Of a stretch of 64,000 nt of DNA, positions 8,658-17,702 are shown in pieces (positions within the stretch are counted from its first letter, which is position 1; each line of letters opens with the position of its first letter). Below the pieces are notes generated by a model that made no database searches, was not told the origin of the DNA, and was given only the letters and a program-made list of their open reading frames with translations. A program made the translations under genes and the position numbers. The DNA is from an uncultured Ruminococcus sp. (GTDB lineage: Bacteria; Bacillota; Clostridia; Lachnospirales; Lachnospiraceae): NCBI GenBank assembly GCA_904377845.1, contig CAJFGR010000003.1, positions 62,001 through 126,000 of the forward strand, written 5' to 3'.

Positions 8658-11600
8658 ATGAAGCAAAAATGGCAAAAGACGGCTTCACTGGCGCTGTCTG
8701 CTGCAATGGCGACAGGTATGCTGGCAGGGCTGATCCCGGCCGAAGCTTCTGCCGAACCGGCGGAAGAAGGGAAGATTCAGGCGGAGTTCTTTGTCTCGCC
8801 GGAGGGGAGCGACAAGAACGATGGTTCTTACGGGCACCCGTTCGCTACATTGGAGGCAGCAAGAGATGCTGTACGCAAGATCAACGATGATATGACCGGG
8901 GATATCTATGTATTTATCGACGGGGGAAATTATTACGTTGACGAGACAATCGTGTTTGACGAGCAGGATTCTGGTACAAACGGACACAAAATTGTTTACC
9001 GGAATCTGGATGAAGTTGCCAGCGCAAGCTTTATCGGCGGAAAGCAGGTGGACTCAGAGTGGAAACTTGTCGAAAACAAGGGTGCTGACGCGGATCTCCC
9101 GGATTCGGCAGTGGGAAAAGTCTATAAAACAAATGTTGGAACAGACTATATTTTTGACACAATTTATGTAAATGATGAGCGTGCAACCCTGGCGCGCACG
9201 CAGAATAAGGAACAGATTGCGGGATTTGAATCCGCACTTACACCGTATATGAGGTCTGAGGGAGGCGGAGTCGGAGATCTGATCTATAAGGCAGGCGATC
9301 TGGACGAAGAGGCGATAACCGGCCTTGTAAATGCGCAGGAGAGAGGAGATCTTGATGCTTCTGTATATATGTGGGACGGCGGATACTGGGACTGGATGAC
9401 AGACACCATTCCGATTTCAGCGATTGATACATCAGCCAGAAAGCTTACATATAAGACGGTGGAGGGGCATCCGGAGATGTACCGTCCGAAATATGCGACC
9501 AGAAATAATGCACGTTATTTCCTTCAGGGCAACCTGGGCTTTCTGGATGCACCGGGAGAGTATTACTACAACAAGACAACAGGTGATCTCTACTATTATC
9601 CGGAAGAAGGAGCAATAGAGGACCAGGATATCGTCATTCCTCAGGTAAAAGAGATCATCCGTGTGGAAGGGCAATCCCGTGAGAGCATGGTAGAGAATAT
9701 CGAATTCTCCGGCCTCACATTCAAGGATACCAATACGACAGACTGGTATGCTTACGGATGGAACTGGGGAGATGCGGGAGATGGTCTTGGCTTCTACCCG
9801 AAAGAAGCAGAGGGCAGTACGCAGCCGTCCTACTGTGAGCAGACAGAGCGTATCGAATTTCAGTATGGAAATATTACGCTTAAAAATACAAAAAATATTA
9901 CGATATCAAAATCCCATATCACAAATACCGGTATGTTCGGAATCGAAGTATATCTTGCCAACCAGAACACGGTGATCGAAGACTGTTTGATCAATTATAC
10001 CGGACATGGCGGAATCAATATTGACGGCGGTTATCCGGGCGTCGGCGGGGATGAGAACGGTGACGGCTACAGCCGGGATAATATCGTGCGCAATACGGTG
10101 ATCCACAATGTGGGCGAACTGATCGGACAGGCGACAGGACTTACGGTACAGCAGTCCGGTTATAATACCTTCTCGAACCTGGAGGTATACAATTCTCCGA
10201 GACGCGGTATCTTTATTACGGCAGGAAACAGCAGGAATCCGAATCAGGCATATCCGGACGGCGATGCAGATTATAATGCTATGACAGATATGTATTCACA
10301 TCACAATAAATTTGAATACATTTATATTCATGACTGTCAGCAGGACGGCGGCGACGACGGCGCATTCTTCGGATGCTACCTGTATAAGGGAAGTGAGAAT
10401 TACAAGCCGAACTATATCAATCAGATGATCATTGACTCTACAGGAGCCAACCCGACTATGACTGACCTCGGACCGAACTGTATCAATCTCGACATGGGAT
10501 GCTCCGGATTCGAGCTGAGCAATGTAAAAGCTGTAAATCCGATGAACTTTAATATCGAAGTAAATACGATCAAGCAGTACAAGGATGTGATCAAGTTTGA
10601 CAACGTCAACATTGATTACGGTACGATGGTAAATGAGATCGATGAGTTCGATGATTCCAAGATGGAATACGACAAGATCGGTGTGACTGCAGACTACCCG
10701 GCAGAATTTATGAATGCAGTGACAAAAGATTTTGTGGAGACACCGGAAGATCTTTATTTCTCAGAAGATTTTGAAGCGGGCCTGAACTACACGAAATGGG
10801 CTGCAGCAGGAACAAATCCTGAGATTACAACACAGTGGTTCTCTGAGGATCCGCTCAGCGGAAAACAGGGAGTTGAACTCTCAGGAAACAGCAGACTTTA
10901 CCGTGAGTTCGGAGAAGAGCTCAACAAAGTTGTGACAGTTATGATGTTTGACCGCCAGAATAATAATCTTGCCGCTTATGACTCGGGAAGACAGAACTCG
11001 GCAAAGGTTACTTCAATCGCAAGAGCGGATGACGGGGAGAACATTATCGGTATCGGACTGGACAGCAATAATATGAACAATTACGTTGTTCAGACCGGCG
11101 ATGAAAAAGAAGCGACAGAAGTGCAGAGAACATTCGGATGGCATGAGCTGAAATTCGACTATACATCCGGCACAGATGTGAAATTATACATCGACGGCAC
11201 TCTGGTGAAAACAGTGGATGCAGAGGGATTTGATTATGTATCCCTTGGATCGGATGACGGATATGGAATCGCTTACTACGACCAGCTTTATATCTACGGC
11301 GGCGCAGAGGCAGAAGATCCGGGCAATGTAACAATCCCGGCTCCTCCGGAGTATGATTCGTCCAATGACAACAAGGAACAGCTTAATCTGGATCTGGAAG
11401 ACGGAAAACTTCCGGAATTCGAACCGACAAGTGACAAAACAAAGTTGGAGATTGTGGAAGATCCGGATAATCCGGAAAATAAGGTGCTTTATAATGATAT
11501 TCAGGACGGACACAATTTCTATCAGACCGGCAACAAAGAGTGGACTAATTATGTGATGAATCTGAAGTGGAAGTTTGCTGGATGGGGAGATCAGGATATC

Positions 11601-13052
11601 CTTGGAAAAGCGTACGATAACTTTACTATCTTCGTGATGACCAATCTGGATGGAGATGAACGGCCGAATAATCCGGGGTCTTATCAGATTGTATACAGAA
11701 GAAATGTGAACGGAGAAAACGGATTTGAAGCGGGAGTACCCTATTTCGAGATCTGCAAACATTCACGGGGTGGAGATCCTGTGTTAGGGCGATCTGCAGC
11801 ACCTGAAGGATTCGATGAAAGTGCATGGCATGAGTTACAGATTCAGACGTTCGACGGAAAAGTCGGATTTGTTATCGATGGCAAAACTCTGCTGACAGCG
11901 AATGACGGCACTTATACCTATGGCGGCATAGGATTCGGAGGAATTAACGCAAAGGTTTATATGGATGACATCCAGATGATATCCAATCCGACGTATGTGG
12001 AATATCCGGATAATTTCGGACTGACCAATGCAACAGTGAACGGTAACTTCAATCCGGATTACTATATGTACAGTGCGGTGATAGAAGACAAGGAAAAACC
12101 TGTTGTTATGGAACTGCCTAAACCGGTTCTCGAAGGGGCATCTGTGAAAGTTGCATTGAATGGCGAAGACATTACGGAGAAGTTTGCAGAGACGGGAAAA
12201 GCCGAACTGGAACTGAAAAACGCAAGCAACACACTTGTGATCTCCGAGGTGACGTCTGCAGGCAGCAAGGATTATACGATTTACATAGACAACAGCGGCA
12301 AGGTGACAGAAGTCGCTCCGATTGATCCGATCTCTACAGGAGCGGGCAAAGCACCGGAACTGCCGGCTGAGGTGAATGTGAAGTTTGACGACGGTACAGA
12401 GGCAAGCGCCGCTATCGTATGGAATATGGTAAATCCGTGGTCTTATAAGCAGCCGGGAGAATTCACAGTCAAGGGAGTTCTGAAGGATTACAATAAGACA
12501 GTTACAGTAAAGGTTACGGCGGACGGACTGCAGTCAATAGGAAAACTGGCTGATATTAAAACAGAAGCGGGAAAAGCGCCTGCTTTGCCGAAAACAGTGT
12601 CAGCGCAGTTCCTGTCCGGAGCAAAAGATCTGCCTCTTACATTTAAGCAGGCTGACGCTTCCCTTTATGAAAAGGCGGGAACAGTCGTGCTTGTCGCTGA
12701 GGCGGAAGGATACAACGGAACTCTTCTGCAGAATGTAACTGTGACAGGTGAAGGAACAGATCCGGAGGACCCGGATAAACCGGGTGATCCGGATAAACCA
12801 GGCGATCCGGATAAACCGGAAGATCCGCAGAATCCGGATGACGGAAACGGATCAGGCTCCGATGCAGGACAGGGAGATAATTCAGCCGATGGAAACGGCG
12901 GAAATGATTCGTCCAACTCAGGGAACTCCGATGGACATCAGACGGTACAGACCGGAGATGATACATCAGTTACGGCGGTTGTGGCAGTGATGGGTATAGC
13001 AGCAGTACTGGCAGGCGGAACACTAATCATAAGAAGAAAAATGCATAAATAA
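8658..13052 (+). CDS. Large wall-anchored right-handed beta-helix protein (probable polysaccharide-active)
   Basis: A 1464-residue exported protein. Signal peptide residues about 1-35 end near AEASA. The N-terminal FFVSPEGSDKNDGSYGHPF motif and the repeats at about 340-640 (NITLKNTKNITISKSHI, NTVIEDCLINYTGHGGI) indicate a pectate-lyase-like parallel beta-helix, as in GH141/GH110-type glycosidases. Two LamG/concanavalin-like sandwiches follow (about 700-880 and 890-1110). Next are two Ig-like modules of the Big_4 type (about 1215-1365) and a DPDKPG repeat linker. The C-terminus has a VQTGD sorting motif at 1430-1434, a hydrophobic stretch and a positive tail (RRKMHK). It is probably sortase-anchored and acts on host or dietary glycans; the substrate is not predictable. 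ATG 8658 follows GGAGGAAAGG. The 219-nt upstream gap holds only a weak inverted repeat (about 8498-8524). Confidence 0.85.
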   Translation: MKQKWQKTASLALSAAMATGMLAGLIPAEASAEPAEEGKIQAEFFVSPEGSDKNDGSYGHPFATLEAARDAVRKINDDMTGDIYVFIDGGNYYVDETIVFDEQDSGTNGHKIVYRNLDEVASASFIGGKQVDSEWKLVENKGADADLPDSAVGKVYKTNVGTDYIFDTIYVNDERATLARTQNKEQIAGFESALTPYMRSEGGGVGDLIYKAGDLDEEAITGLVNAQERGDLDASVYMWDGGYWDWMTDTIPISAIDTSARKLTYKTVEGHPEMYRPKYATRNNARYFLQGNLGFLDAPGEYYYNKTTGDLYYYPEEGAIEDQDIVIPQVKEIIRVEGQSRESMVENIEFSGLTFKDTNTTDWYAYGWNWGDAGDGLGFYPKEAEGSTQPSYCEQTERIEFQYGNITLKNTKNITISKSHITNTGMFGIEVYLANQNTVIEDCLINYTGHGGINIDGGYPGVGGDENGDGYSRDNIVRNTVIHNVGELIGQATGLTVQQSGYNTFSNLEVYNSPRRGIFITAGNSRNPNQAYPDGDADYNAMTDMYSHHNKFEYIYIHDCQQDGGDDGAFFGCYLYKGSENYKPNYINQMIIDSTGANPTMTDLGPNCINLDMGCSGFELSNVKAVNPMNFNIEVNTIKQYKDVIKFDNVNIDYGTMVNEIDEFDDSKMEYDKIGVTADYPAEFMNAVTKDFVETPEDLYFSEDFEAGLNYTKWAAAGTNPEITTQWFSEDPLSGKQGVELSGNSRLYREFGEELNKVVTVMMFDRQNNNLAAYDSGRQNSAKVTSIARADDGENIIGIGLDSNNMNNYVVQTGDEKEATEVQRTFGWHELKFDYTSGTDVKLYIDGTLVKTVDAEGFDYVSLGSDDGYGIAYYDQLYIYGGAEAEDPGNVTIPAPPEYDSSNDNKEQLNLDLEDGKLPEFEPTSDKTKLEIVEDPDNPENKVLYNDIQDGHNFYQTGNKEWTNYVMNLKWKFAGWGDQDILGKAYDNFTIFVMTNLDGDERPNNPGSYQIVYRRNVNGENGFEAGVPYFEICKHSRGGDPVLGRSAAPEGFDESAWHELQIQTFDGKVGFVIDGKTLLTANDGTYTYGGIGFGGINAKVYMDDIQMISNPTYVEYPDNFGLTNATVNGNFNPDYYMYSAVIEDKEKPVVMELPKPVLEGASVKVALNGEDITEKFAETGKAELELKNASNTLVISEVTSAGSKDYTIYIDNSGKVTEVAPIDPISTGAGKAPELPAEVNVKFDDGTEASAAIVWNMVNPWSYKQPGEFTVKGVLKDYNKTVTVKVTADGLQSIGKLADIKTEAGKAPALPKTVSAQFLSGAKDLPLTFKQADASLYEKAGTVVLVAEAEGYNGTLLQNVTVTGEGTDPEDPDKPGDPDKPGDPDKPEDPQNPDDGNGSGSDAGQGDNSADGNGGNDSSNSGNSDGHQTVQTGDDTSVTAVVAVMGIAAVLAGGTLIIRRKMHK

Positions 13053-13060
13053 AAAATAAC

Positions 13061-13100
13061 GGGGAGCGGTTCCTGATGTTATATCAGTGAACCGCTCCCC
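13061..13100 (-). terminator. Strong hairpin between convergent genes, terminator of the bL25 gene
   Basis: An 11-bp perfect stem GGGGAGCGGTT / AACCGCTCCCC encloses an 18-nt loop that itself contains a TGAT/ATCA pair. On the minus strand the stem is followed by GTTATTTTTTATTT, so termination is clearest for the rplY/ctc transcript. The same stem may also stop the beta-helix gene from the other side. Confidence 0.88.
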
Positions 13101-13119
13101 GGTTATAATAATCTGTCCG

Positions 13120-13710
13120 TTATTCCTCTGCGGACTCCTCTCCCTCGGCCTCTGTATCTGCAGCAGATGCATGAACCTCAGTAATGGTTACTACAGTTGC
13201 ATCCAGATCTGTTGTCAGATCGACGTCTTTATCTTTGGCGATATCAAGGTCTTTCACGCGGATCGTATCGCCGACTTTCAACTCTCCGATATCCAGTTCG
13301 ATCTTCTCTACCAGAGCAGACGGCAGTGCCTTAAAGGCTACTTCATGCAGCATCTGCTGCGGTACACCGGCGATAAGCTTATCTGCATTGAGCAGATGGA
13401 TCTCTGCTGAGGAGTGAACTTTTTCTGTGCTTACAAGAGCCTGAAAGTCTATCTCGTCAACCCCGCCTTTGAGCGGATTAAAATCAACTTCCTTAATCAG
13501 GGCATCATATGCTTCCCCGTCTACTTCAAGACGGATTCTTCCGCCCTTTCCCTCGGTCTTAAGAAGCTTCTCTACGTCGCCCTTCGCCATTTTCAGCGGA
13601 ATGGACTCCTCCATCTCACGGCCGAAAATACAGCCTGTAACAAATCCTTCACGTCTAAGTTTCTTGGCTTTGATTGCCATGTCTCTTTTTTCAGCTTTTA
13701 AAGTATTCAT
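13120..13710 (-). CDS. rplY: 50S ribosomal protein bL25 / general stress protein Ctc
   Basis: A 196-residue bL25 of the long Ctc type. The N-terminal 5S rRNA-binding domain (about 1-90) begins MNTLKAEKRDMAIKAKKLR and has the GFVTGCIFGREMEESIPLK segment. A C-terminal beta domain (about 95-180) follows, with an acidic tail rich in Glu (EAEGEESAEE). It binds 5S rRNA in the large subunit; in Bacillus the homologue is a general stress protein. ATG at 13710 on the complement follows GGAGGAAAAG. It is a single-gene unit transcribed toward the shared hairpin at 13061-13100. Confidence 0.93.
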   Translation of the reverse strand: MNTLKAEKRDMAIKAKKLRREGFVTGCIFGREMEESIPLKMAKGDVEKLLKTEGKGGRIRLEVDGEAYDALIKEVDFNPLKGGVDEIDFQALVSTEKVHSSAEIHLLNADKLIAGVPQQMLHEVAFKALPSALVEKIELDIGELKVGDTIRVKDLDIAKDKDVDLTTDLDATVVTITEVHASAADTEAEGEESAEE

Positions 13711-13832
13711 TTATCTTTTCCTCCAATCACTGAATCACGCTTAGCAGCCTTCAACTTTGCTTGAACAAATAGGTATTGTTAAGTGTATTTCTTTGCTACA
13801 TCTACAGTATAGCACCGTTGTCAAGGGGTGAT

Positions 13833-13860
13833 TTACAAGAAAAAATCTCTGTGTTAAGAT
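13833..13860 (+). promoter_or_regulatory. Probable sigma-A promoter of the phosphodiesterase/NYN operon
   Basis: TTACAA (13833-13838) and TAAGAT (13855-13860) are separated by 16 bp, 46 nt before the ATG at 13906. Confidence 0.6.
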
Positions 13861-13905
13861 AAGACAGGAGAATACGAAAAGAGCGCAGAAAGGCAGGAAA
13901 ACAGT

Positions 13906-14541
13906 ATGAAATATATGATTGCATCAGATATTCACGGATCGGCAATGTACTGTGAACAGATGATTGAAGCATATAAAAGAGAAGGTGCGGAGAGACTAGT
14001 GATTCTGGGGGATATTCTCTATCACGGCCCGCGCAATGACCTTCCGGAGGGATATGCTCCGAGAGAAGTGATCGCCATGCTCAATCCGCTGAAAGAGAAT
14101 TTTCTGTGTGTGCGCGGCAACTGTGACACGGAAGTGGATCAGATGGTGCTTGAGTTCCCGGTTATGGCAGATTATTGTTTTCTTGAACTGCCGGGGGCAG
14201 AGCCGGAGACAGCAGAGGGAGAGAAGACGGGGAGAGATGAGCAGGGCAGCGCCTGCGGTATGGTGAGCATTTTCGCCACCCACGGTCATATCTGGCATCC
14301 GAAGCATCTCCCGCCGATGAGAAACGGAGATATACTTCTCACCGGACATACGCATATACCGGCGTGTGAGGAGATTAAGGATGGTATGGGAAATAAATAC
14401 CGCTATCTGAATCCGGGATCTGTTTCGATCCCGAAAGAGGGATCCGTCCACAGTTATATGATATATGAAGAAGGAATATTCCGGTGGAAAAATATGCAGG
14501 GGGAGGAGTACATGATATGGAAGACAGATTCGCGCTCCTGA
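13906..14541 (+). CDS. yfcE: YfcE-like metallophosphoesterase
   Basis: A 211-residue calcineurin-like phosphodiesterase of the YfcE/MJ0936 family. Metal-binding motifs are in order: DIHG near residue 7, GDILYHGP (about 44-51), GNCDTEVD (about 73-80), THGHIW (about 127-132) and GHTHIP (about 149-154). These coordinate two metal ions. Homologues hydrolyse phosphodiesters; the physiological substrate is usually unknown. A 20-residue Glu/Gly-rich insert lies between the metal motifs. ATG 13906 follows AAAGGCAGG. The gene overlaps the following NYN-domain gene by 25 nt, which implies coupled translation. Confidence 0.88.
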   Translation: MKYMIASDIHGSAMYCEQMIEAYKREGAERLVILGDILYHGPRNDLPEGYAPREVIAMLNPLKENFLCVRGNCDTEVDQMVLEFPVMADYCFLELPGAEPETAEGEKTGRDEQGSACGMVSIFATHGHIWHPKHLPPMRNGDILLTGHTHIPACEEIKDGMGNKYRYLNPGSVSIPKEGSVHSYMIYEEGIFRWKNMQGEEYMIWKTDSRS

Positions 14542-15485
14542 TCGACGCGGACAATGTGTCTGCAAAGTATATCCAGCCGATTCTGGATGAATTATCGAAA
14601 TACGGAAATGTGACTTATAAAAGGATCTACGGGGACTGGACAAGACCAAACAGTGCAAGCTGGAAGGAAGAACTGCTTCAGAATTCCATTACGCCGATTC
14701 AGCAGTTCAGCTATACCCACGGGAAAAATGCAACAGACTCGGCAATGATTATCGATGCCATGGATATGCTGTATACGAGTGAACTGGAAGGCTTCTGTCT
14801 TGTGTCCAGCGACAGCGATTTCACGAGACTGGCGAGCCGTCTGCGGGAAAGCGGCAAGACAGTGATCGGGATGGGGGAGGACAAGACGCCGTATCCGTTC
14901 CGCAAGGCCTGTGATATATTTACAGAGCTGGAGCTGCTCCTCGAGGACAGCACGATGGAGAAGGACGAGAGAGAAGATAAAAGCTCTGTCCATCATACGC
15001 ACGGAAAGGAACAGAAGAAGCGGACCGCGGTATCAAAAGAACAGATCGAGGAGGCCGTGGTCAAAATTATTACGGAAAATCAGAATGACGACAGAGAAAC
15101 AGGGCTGGGCGAAGTGGGAAGCCGCCTTGTAAAGCTTTATCCCGACTTTGACGTGAGGCGCTACGGGTACAGCCTGCTGTCAAAATTCCTTGAGACGCTG
15201 CCGAAGCTGAAGCTGATTCAGGAGGGGACGAAAGTATCCGTGACCCTGTATGAGGATAAAAGCCGCAAAGAAATGCTGGAGGAATATATCCTGCAGCAGA
15301 TCAGAAGCGGGGGAAAATACGGCATCGCCCTCAGTGCTCTGGGCAACCGGATCCGGATGAAGTTCGGGGACTTTAAGGTAAGGGATTACGGATTTTCCCA
15401 GTTCAAACAGTATATTCAGAGCTTCCAGAATGTGGAGCTGGTGGATGACGGAGAGAGGACAAGAGCTGTATATGTAAAAGAATAA
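14517..15485 (+). CDS. NYN (PIN-like) domain protein with two OST-HTH/LOTUS-type domains
   Basis: A 322-residue protein. The N-terminal NYN domain (about 3-130) has the acidic pattern FALLIDADNVS, the DSAMIIDAMDML segment and SSDSDFTRLASRLRESG, which together form a PIN-like nuclease active site with conserved aspartates. Two winged-helix OST-HTH (LOTUS) modules follow, at about 170-245 and 255-320. Each shows an LGxxLxxxYPDFDxRxYG...L-type pattern (second copy LGNRIRMKFGDFKVRDYG). Bacterial relatives are of the NYN/Limkain-b1 group and are thought to act on RNA. ATG 14517 follows GGGGGAGG and overlaps the phosphodiesterase gene. Function in RNA processing is inferred. Confidence 0.85.
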   Translation: MEDRFALLIDADNVSAKYIQPILDELSKYGNVTYKRIYGDWTRPNSASWKEELLQNSITPIQQFSYTHGKNATDSAMIIDAMDMLYTSELEGFCLVSSDSDFTRLASRLRESGKTVIGMGEDKTPYPFRKACDIFTELELLLEDSTMEKDEREDKSSVHHTHGKEQKKRTAVSKEQIEEAVVKIITENQNDDRETGLGEVGSRLVKLYPDFDVRRYGYSLLSKFLETLPKLKLIQEGTKVSVTLYEDKSRKEMLEEYILQQIRSGGKYGIALSALGNRIRMKFGDFKVRDYGFSQFKQYIQSFQNVELVDDGERTRAVYVKE

Positions 15486-15492
15486 CAGCTGT

Positions 15493-16416
15493 TTATTGCA
15501 GAATTATCAAAAAGCGTGAAATTAAAAGGAAGATCAAAATATGTATGGGATAAAACAAATAAAAGAAAGCTTTTATTTTGCATCCTCTTTTTCGATTATA
15601 TAACATCATAAACGGAAGGGCGGCAATCATCATCCACTGATAATCTCCGAAATATAAACCGTGTGGGACAACAGGTGTAAAATACCACGCATTTCCGAGA
15701 ATTAGCACATATATAATCTCTAATATCTGCCAGATGACGGTCTGGTCTATATTTGTGAAGAATTCTAAGAAATACATCGCGCGTGCCAGTGGAGCTGTTA
15801 AGGAGCACAGACTACAGAACAGGCAGAATATCGAGTAACCAGAGAATAATTTTATCTGGGTATTTTTTATACAATATAATATGATTCCGAGCGATACCCA
15901 CATGATTCCGCCCTCGCAAACAAAAAAATTTCCGGACAATGCTCCGACGAAATGTGTCCATTCTTGAAGATTCTTGTAGTATATGAGCAGGATCAGTAGT
16001 GTGGATGACAACTGCCATACGACCAGGAAAAGAATGGCATATATTTTCTTTAACATCTTTCTTCGCACCAGTGATACTAATGTGATCAGAACCCCTATGT
16101 TGAAAAAAGTAGTAAATATATTATTGTGTTCAGCTCCGCTATACGGAAGGAAATAATTAAGCACTGTCCATAAAACTTCCATTCCCAGAGAGGCACAATA
16201 AATACGGAGCAGATAATAAAATCTATTTCGCGTATAATCCATACCCCAGACCAGACAGAATAAAAATAACGGAGCTGAAATGCGCCCGATATAACGAAAC
16301 CATTGCGGCATAATCTCCGGGAAAAACTGACCTGCATGGTCAAAGACCATGCAGATCAGTGCGATAAATTTAAGCTGAAAAGTAGAAAAGTATGCTCTGC
16401 TTTCCGTGGAATTCAT
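15493..16416 (-). CDS. TraX family multi-pass membrane protein
   Basis: A 307-residue integral membrane protein with about eight to ten hydrophobic segments. The start LKFIALICMVFDHAG and the following WFRYIGRISAPLFLFCLVWG are typical of the TraX family (named for the F-pilin acetylase), here chromosomal and with no conjugation genes nearby. The function in Firmicutes is unknown; a membrane acyltransferase role is possible. The start is either ATG 16416 or the adjacent TTG 16419; GGAGG lies 13 and 10 nt upstream respectively. It is convergent with the NYN gene, with only 7 nt between stop codons. Confidence 0.8.
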   Translation of the reverse strand: MNSTESRAYFSTFQLKFIALICMVFDHAGQFFPEIMPQWFRYIGRISAPLFLFCLVWGMDYTRNRFYYLLRIYCASLGMEVLWTVLNYFLPYSGAEHNNIFTTFFNIGVLITLVSLVRRKMLKKIYAILFLVVWQLSSTLLILLIYYKNLQEWTHFVGALSGNFFVCEGGIMWVSLGIILYCIKNTQIKLFSGYSIFCLFCSLCSLTAPLARAMYFLEFFTNIDQTVIWQILEIIYVLILGNAWYFTPVVPHGLYFGDYQWMMIAALPFMMLYNRKRGCKIKAFFYLFYPIHILIFLLISRFLIILQ

Positions 16417-16616
16417 CAATATCTCGTTACCTCCTTATTTTTTGAGTTATTTGACATAACCTTTGACATCACTTGATACAGAAAAATTATATCATATAAT
16501 TCCCCATTGTTATCAAGAACCTTGTGGGTTCTAAAATAATTAAAAGAAAAGATATCCCCCCCTTTTTCTGTAGGTATTGACGAAAGGGGGATTGTTTTCT
16601 GTAAAATATTTGTAAA

Positions 16617-16639
16617 TTCATGTGTCTTGTCACCTGTAA
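16617..16639 (+). promoter_or_regulatory. NiaR operator overlapping the nadA promoter
   Basis: An imperfect palindrome with half-sites TTCATGTGTC and GTCACCTGTAA (reverse complement TTACAGGTGAC). It matches the known NiaR (YrxA) box, which has the core ACAGGTGTC-N-GACACCTGT, recalled from the family. It covers the -35 element of the nad promoter, and the fourth gene of the operon encodes NiaR. Confidence 0.85.
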
Positions 16640-16655
16640 AACCAAGTGGTATAAT
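16627..16655 (+). promoter_or_regulatory. Sigma-A promoter of the nadABC-niaR operon
   Basis: TTGTCA (16627-16632) and TATAAT (16650-16655) are separated by 17 bp. The -35 is inside the NiaR operator. Transcription would begin near 16662, about 60 nt before nadA. The rest of the 305-nt gap (16420-16724) holds no other feature that I could support. Confidence 0.85.
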
Positions 16656-16724
16656 TTGCACCATGGTGTGAACTGAAACGGATTGCGGGGGTTCACATAA
16701 GCAGAAAAGCAAAGGGGTGTACAT

Positions 16725-17630
16725 ATGACAGTAAGAGAAGAAATCGAACAGCTGAAAAGAGAGAAGGACGCGGTAATACTGGCGCATTATTATGTCAGGC
16801 CGGAAGTGCAGGAACTCGCAGATTATATAGGCGATTCTTTTTCCCTGAGCAGGACAGCAGTGGGGCTGAAGGAACAGACGATTGTATTCTGCGGCGTTTC
16901 GTTTATGGGAGAAAGCGCGAAGGCGCTCAACCCGGAAAAGACAGTTCTCATGCCGGATGCGCACGCAGACTGCGCTATGGCGCATATGGCCGATCCGGAG
17001 AAGATCAGTCGGGTGCGGGAGACTTACGATGATGTGGCGGTCGTCTGTTATATTAATTCCACCACAGAGCTGAAGCGATATTCGGACGTATGCGTTACAT
17101 CGGCAAATGCGGTGCAGATCGTCAGAGCTCTTCCGAACAAAAACATATTCTTTATTCCGGATAAGAACCTGGCTCATTTTGTGGCGGAACAGGTGCCGGA
17201 GAAACATTTTATTTTTAACGACGGATACTGTCCGGTGCATCAGCAGATGAAAACAGAAGAGATCCGGAAGGCAAAGGCACTGCATCCACGGGCAGAGGTG
17301 CTCTCCCATCCGGAGTGCACGAAAGCTGTACTGGATATGTCGGACTATGTGGGCAGCACGTCCGGAATTATCAAATACGCGGGAGAGAGTAGTGCACACG
17401 AGTTCATTATATGTACGGAAGACGGTGTCCTTTTCGAGCTTCAGAAACGGTACCCGGAGAAAAAGTTTTATTTTACGGATACGGAGCCGGTATGTGAGGA
17501 TATGAAACTTATTACGCCGGAGAAGATTCTCCATGTACTTAAGACCGGGGAAAATGAAGTGATTATGGCGGGAGAACTCTGTGAGGAGTCGAGAAAGCCA
17601 TTGGAAGAAATGTTAAGACTTGCAAAGTAG
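16725..17630 (+). CDS. nadA: Quinolinate synthase
   Basis: A 301-residue [4Fe-4S] enzyme that condenses iminoaspartate with dihydroxyacetone phosphate to quinolinate, the second step of de novo NAD synthesis. The three cluster cysteines are in VCVTSANAV, LSHPECTKAVL and TDTEPVCEDMK. Other conserved motifs are ILAHYYVRPEVQ, CGVSFMGESAKAL and YVGSTSGIIKYA. Length is normal for the shorter clostridial/Thermotoga type. ATG 16725 follows AAAGGGG. It is the first gene of the nadA-nadB-nadC-niaR operon. Confidence 0.96.
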   Translation: MTVREEIEQLKREKDAVILAHYYVRPEVQELADYIGDSFSLSRTAVGLKEQTIVFCGVSFMGESAKALNPEKTVLMPDAHADCAMAHMADPEKISRVRETYDDVAVVCYINSTTELKRYSDVCVTSANAVQIVRALPNKNIFFIPDKNLAHFVAEQVPEKHFIFNDGYCPVHQQMKTEEIRKAKALHPRAEVLSHPECTKAVLDMSDYVGSTSGIIKYAGESSAHEFIICTEDGVLFELQKRYPEKKFYFTDTEPVCEDMKLITPEKILHVLKTGENEVIMAGELCEESRKPLEEMLRLAK

Positions 17631-17702
17631 GATATGGCGGAAAAGCGGCCGCGGATTATTCCGCGCGGCCGGGAGTCTGATATGAGGAAAGAGGAGAGAA
17701 GA

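Noticed and set aside
12765..12830. Short tandem repeat resembling a CRISPR or minisatellite
   Set aside because: It is the in-frame GATCCGGATAAACCGG-type repeat coding for the DPDKPG spacer of the wall protein, not an array.
15493..16416. Conjugative element because of the TraX-like protein
   Set aside because: No relaxase, type IV coupling or secretion genes, integrase or att sites nearby; TraX-like proteins are common chromosomal genes in Firmicutes.
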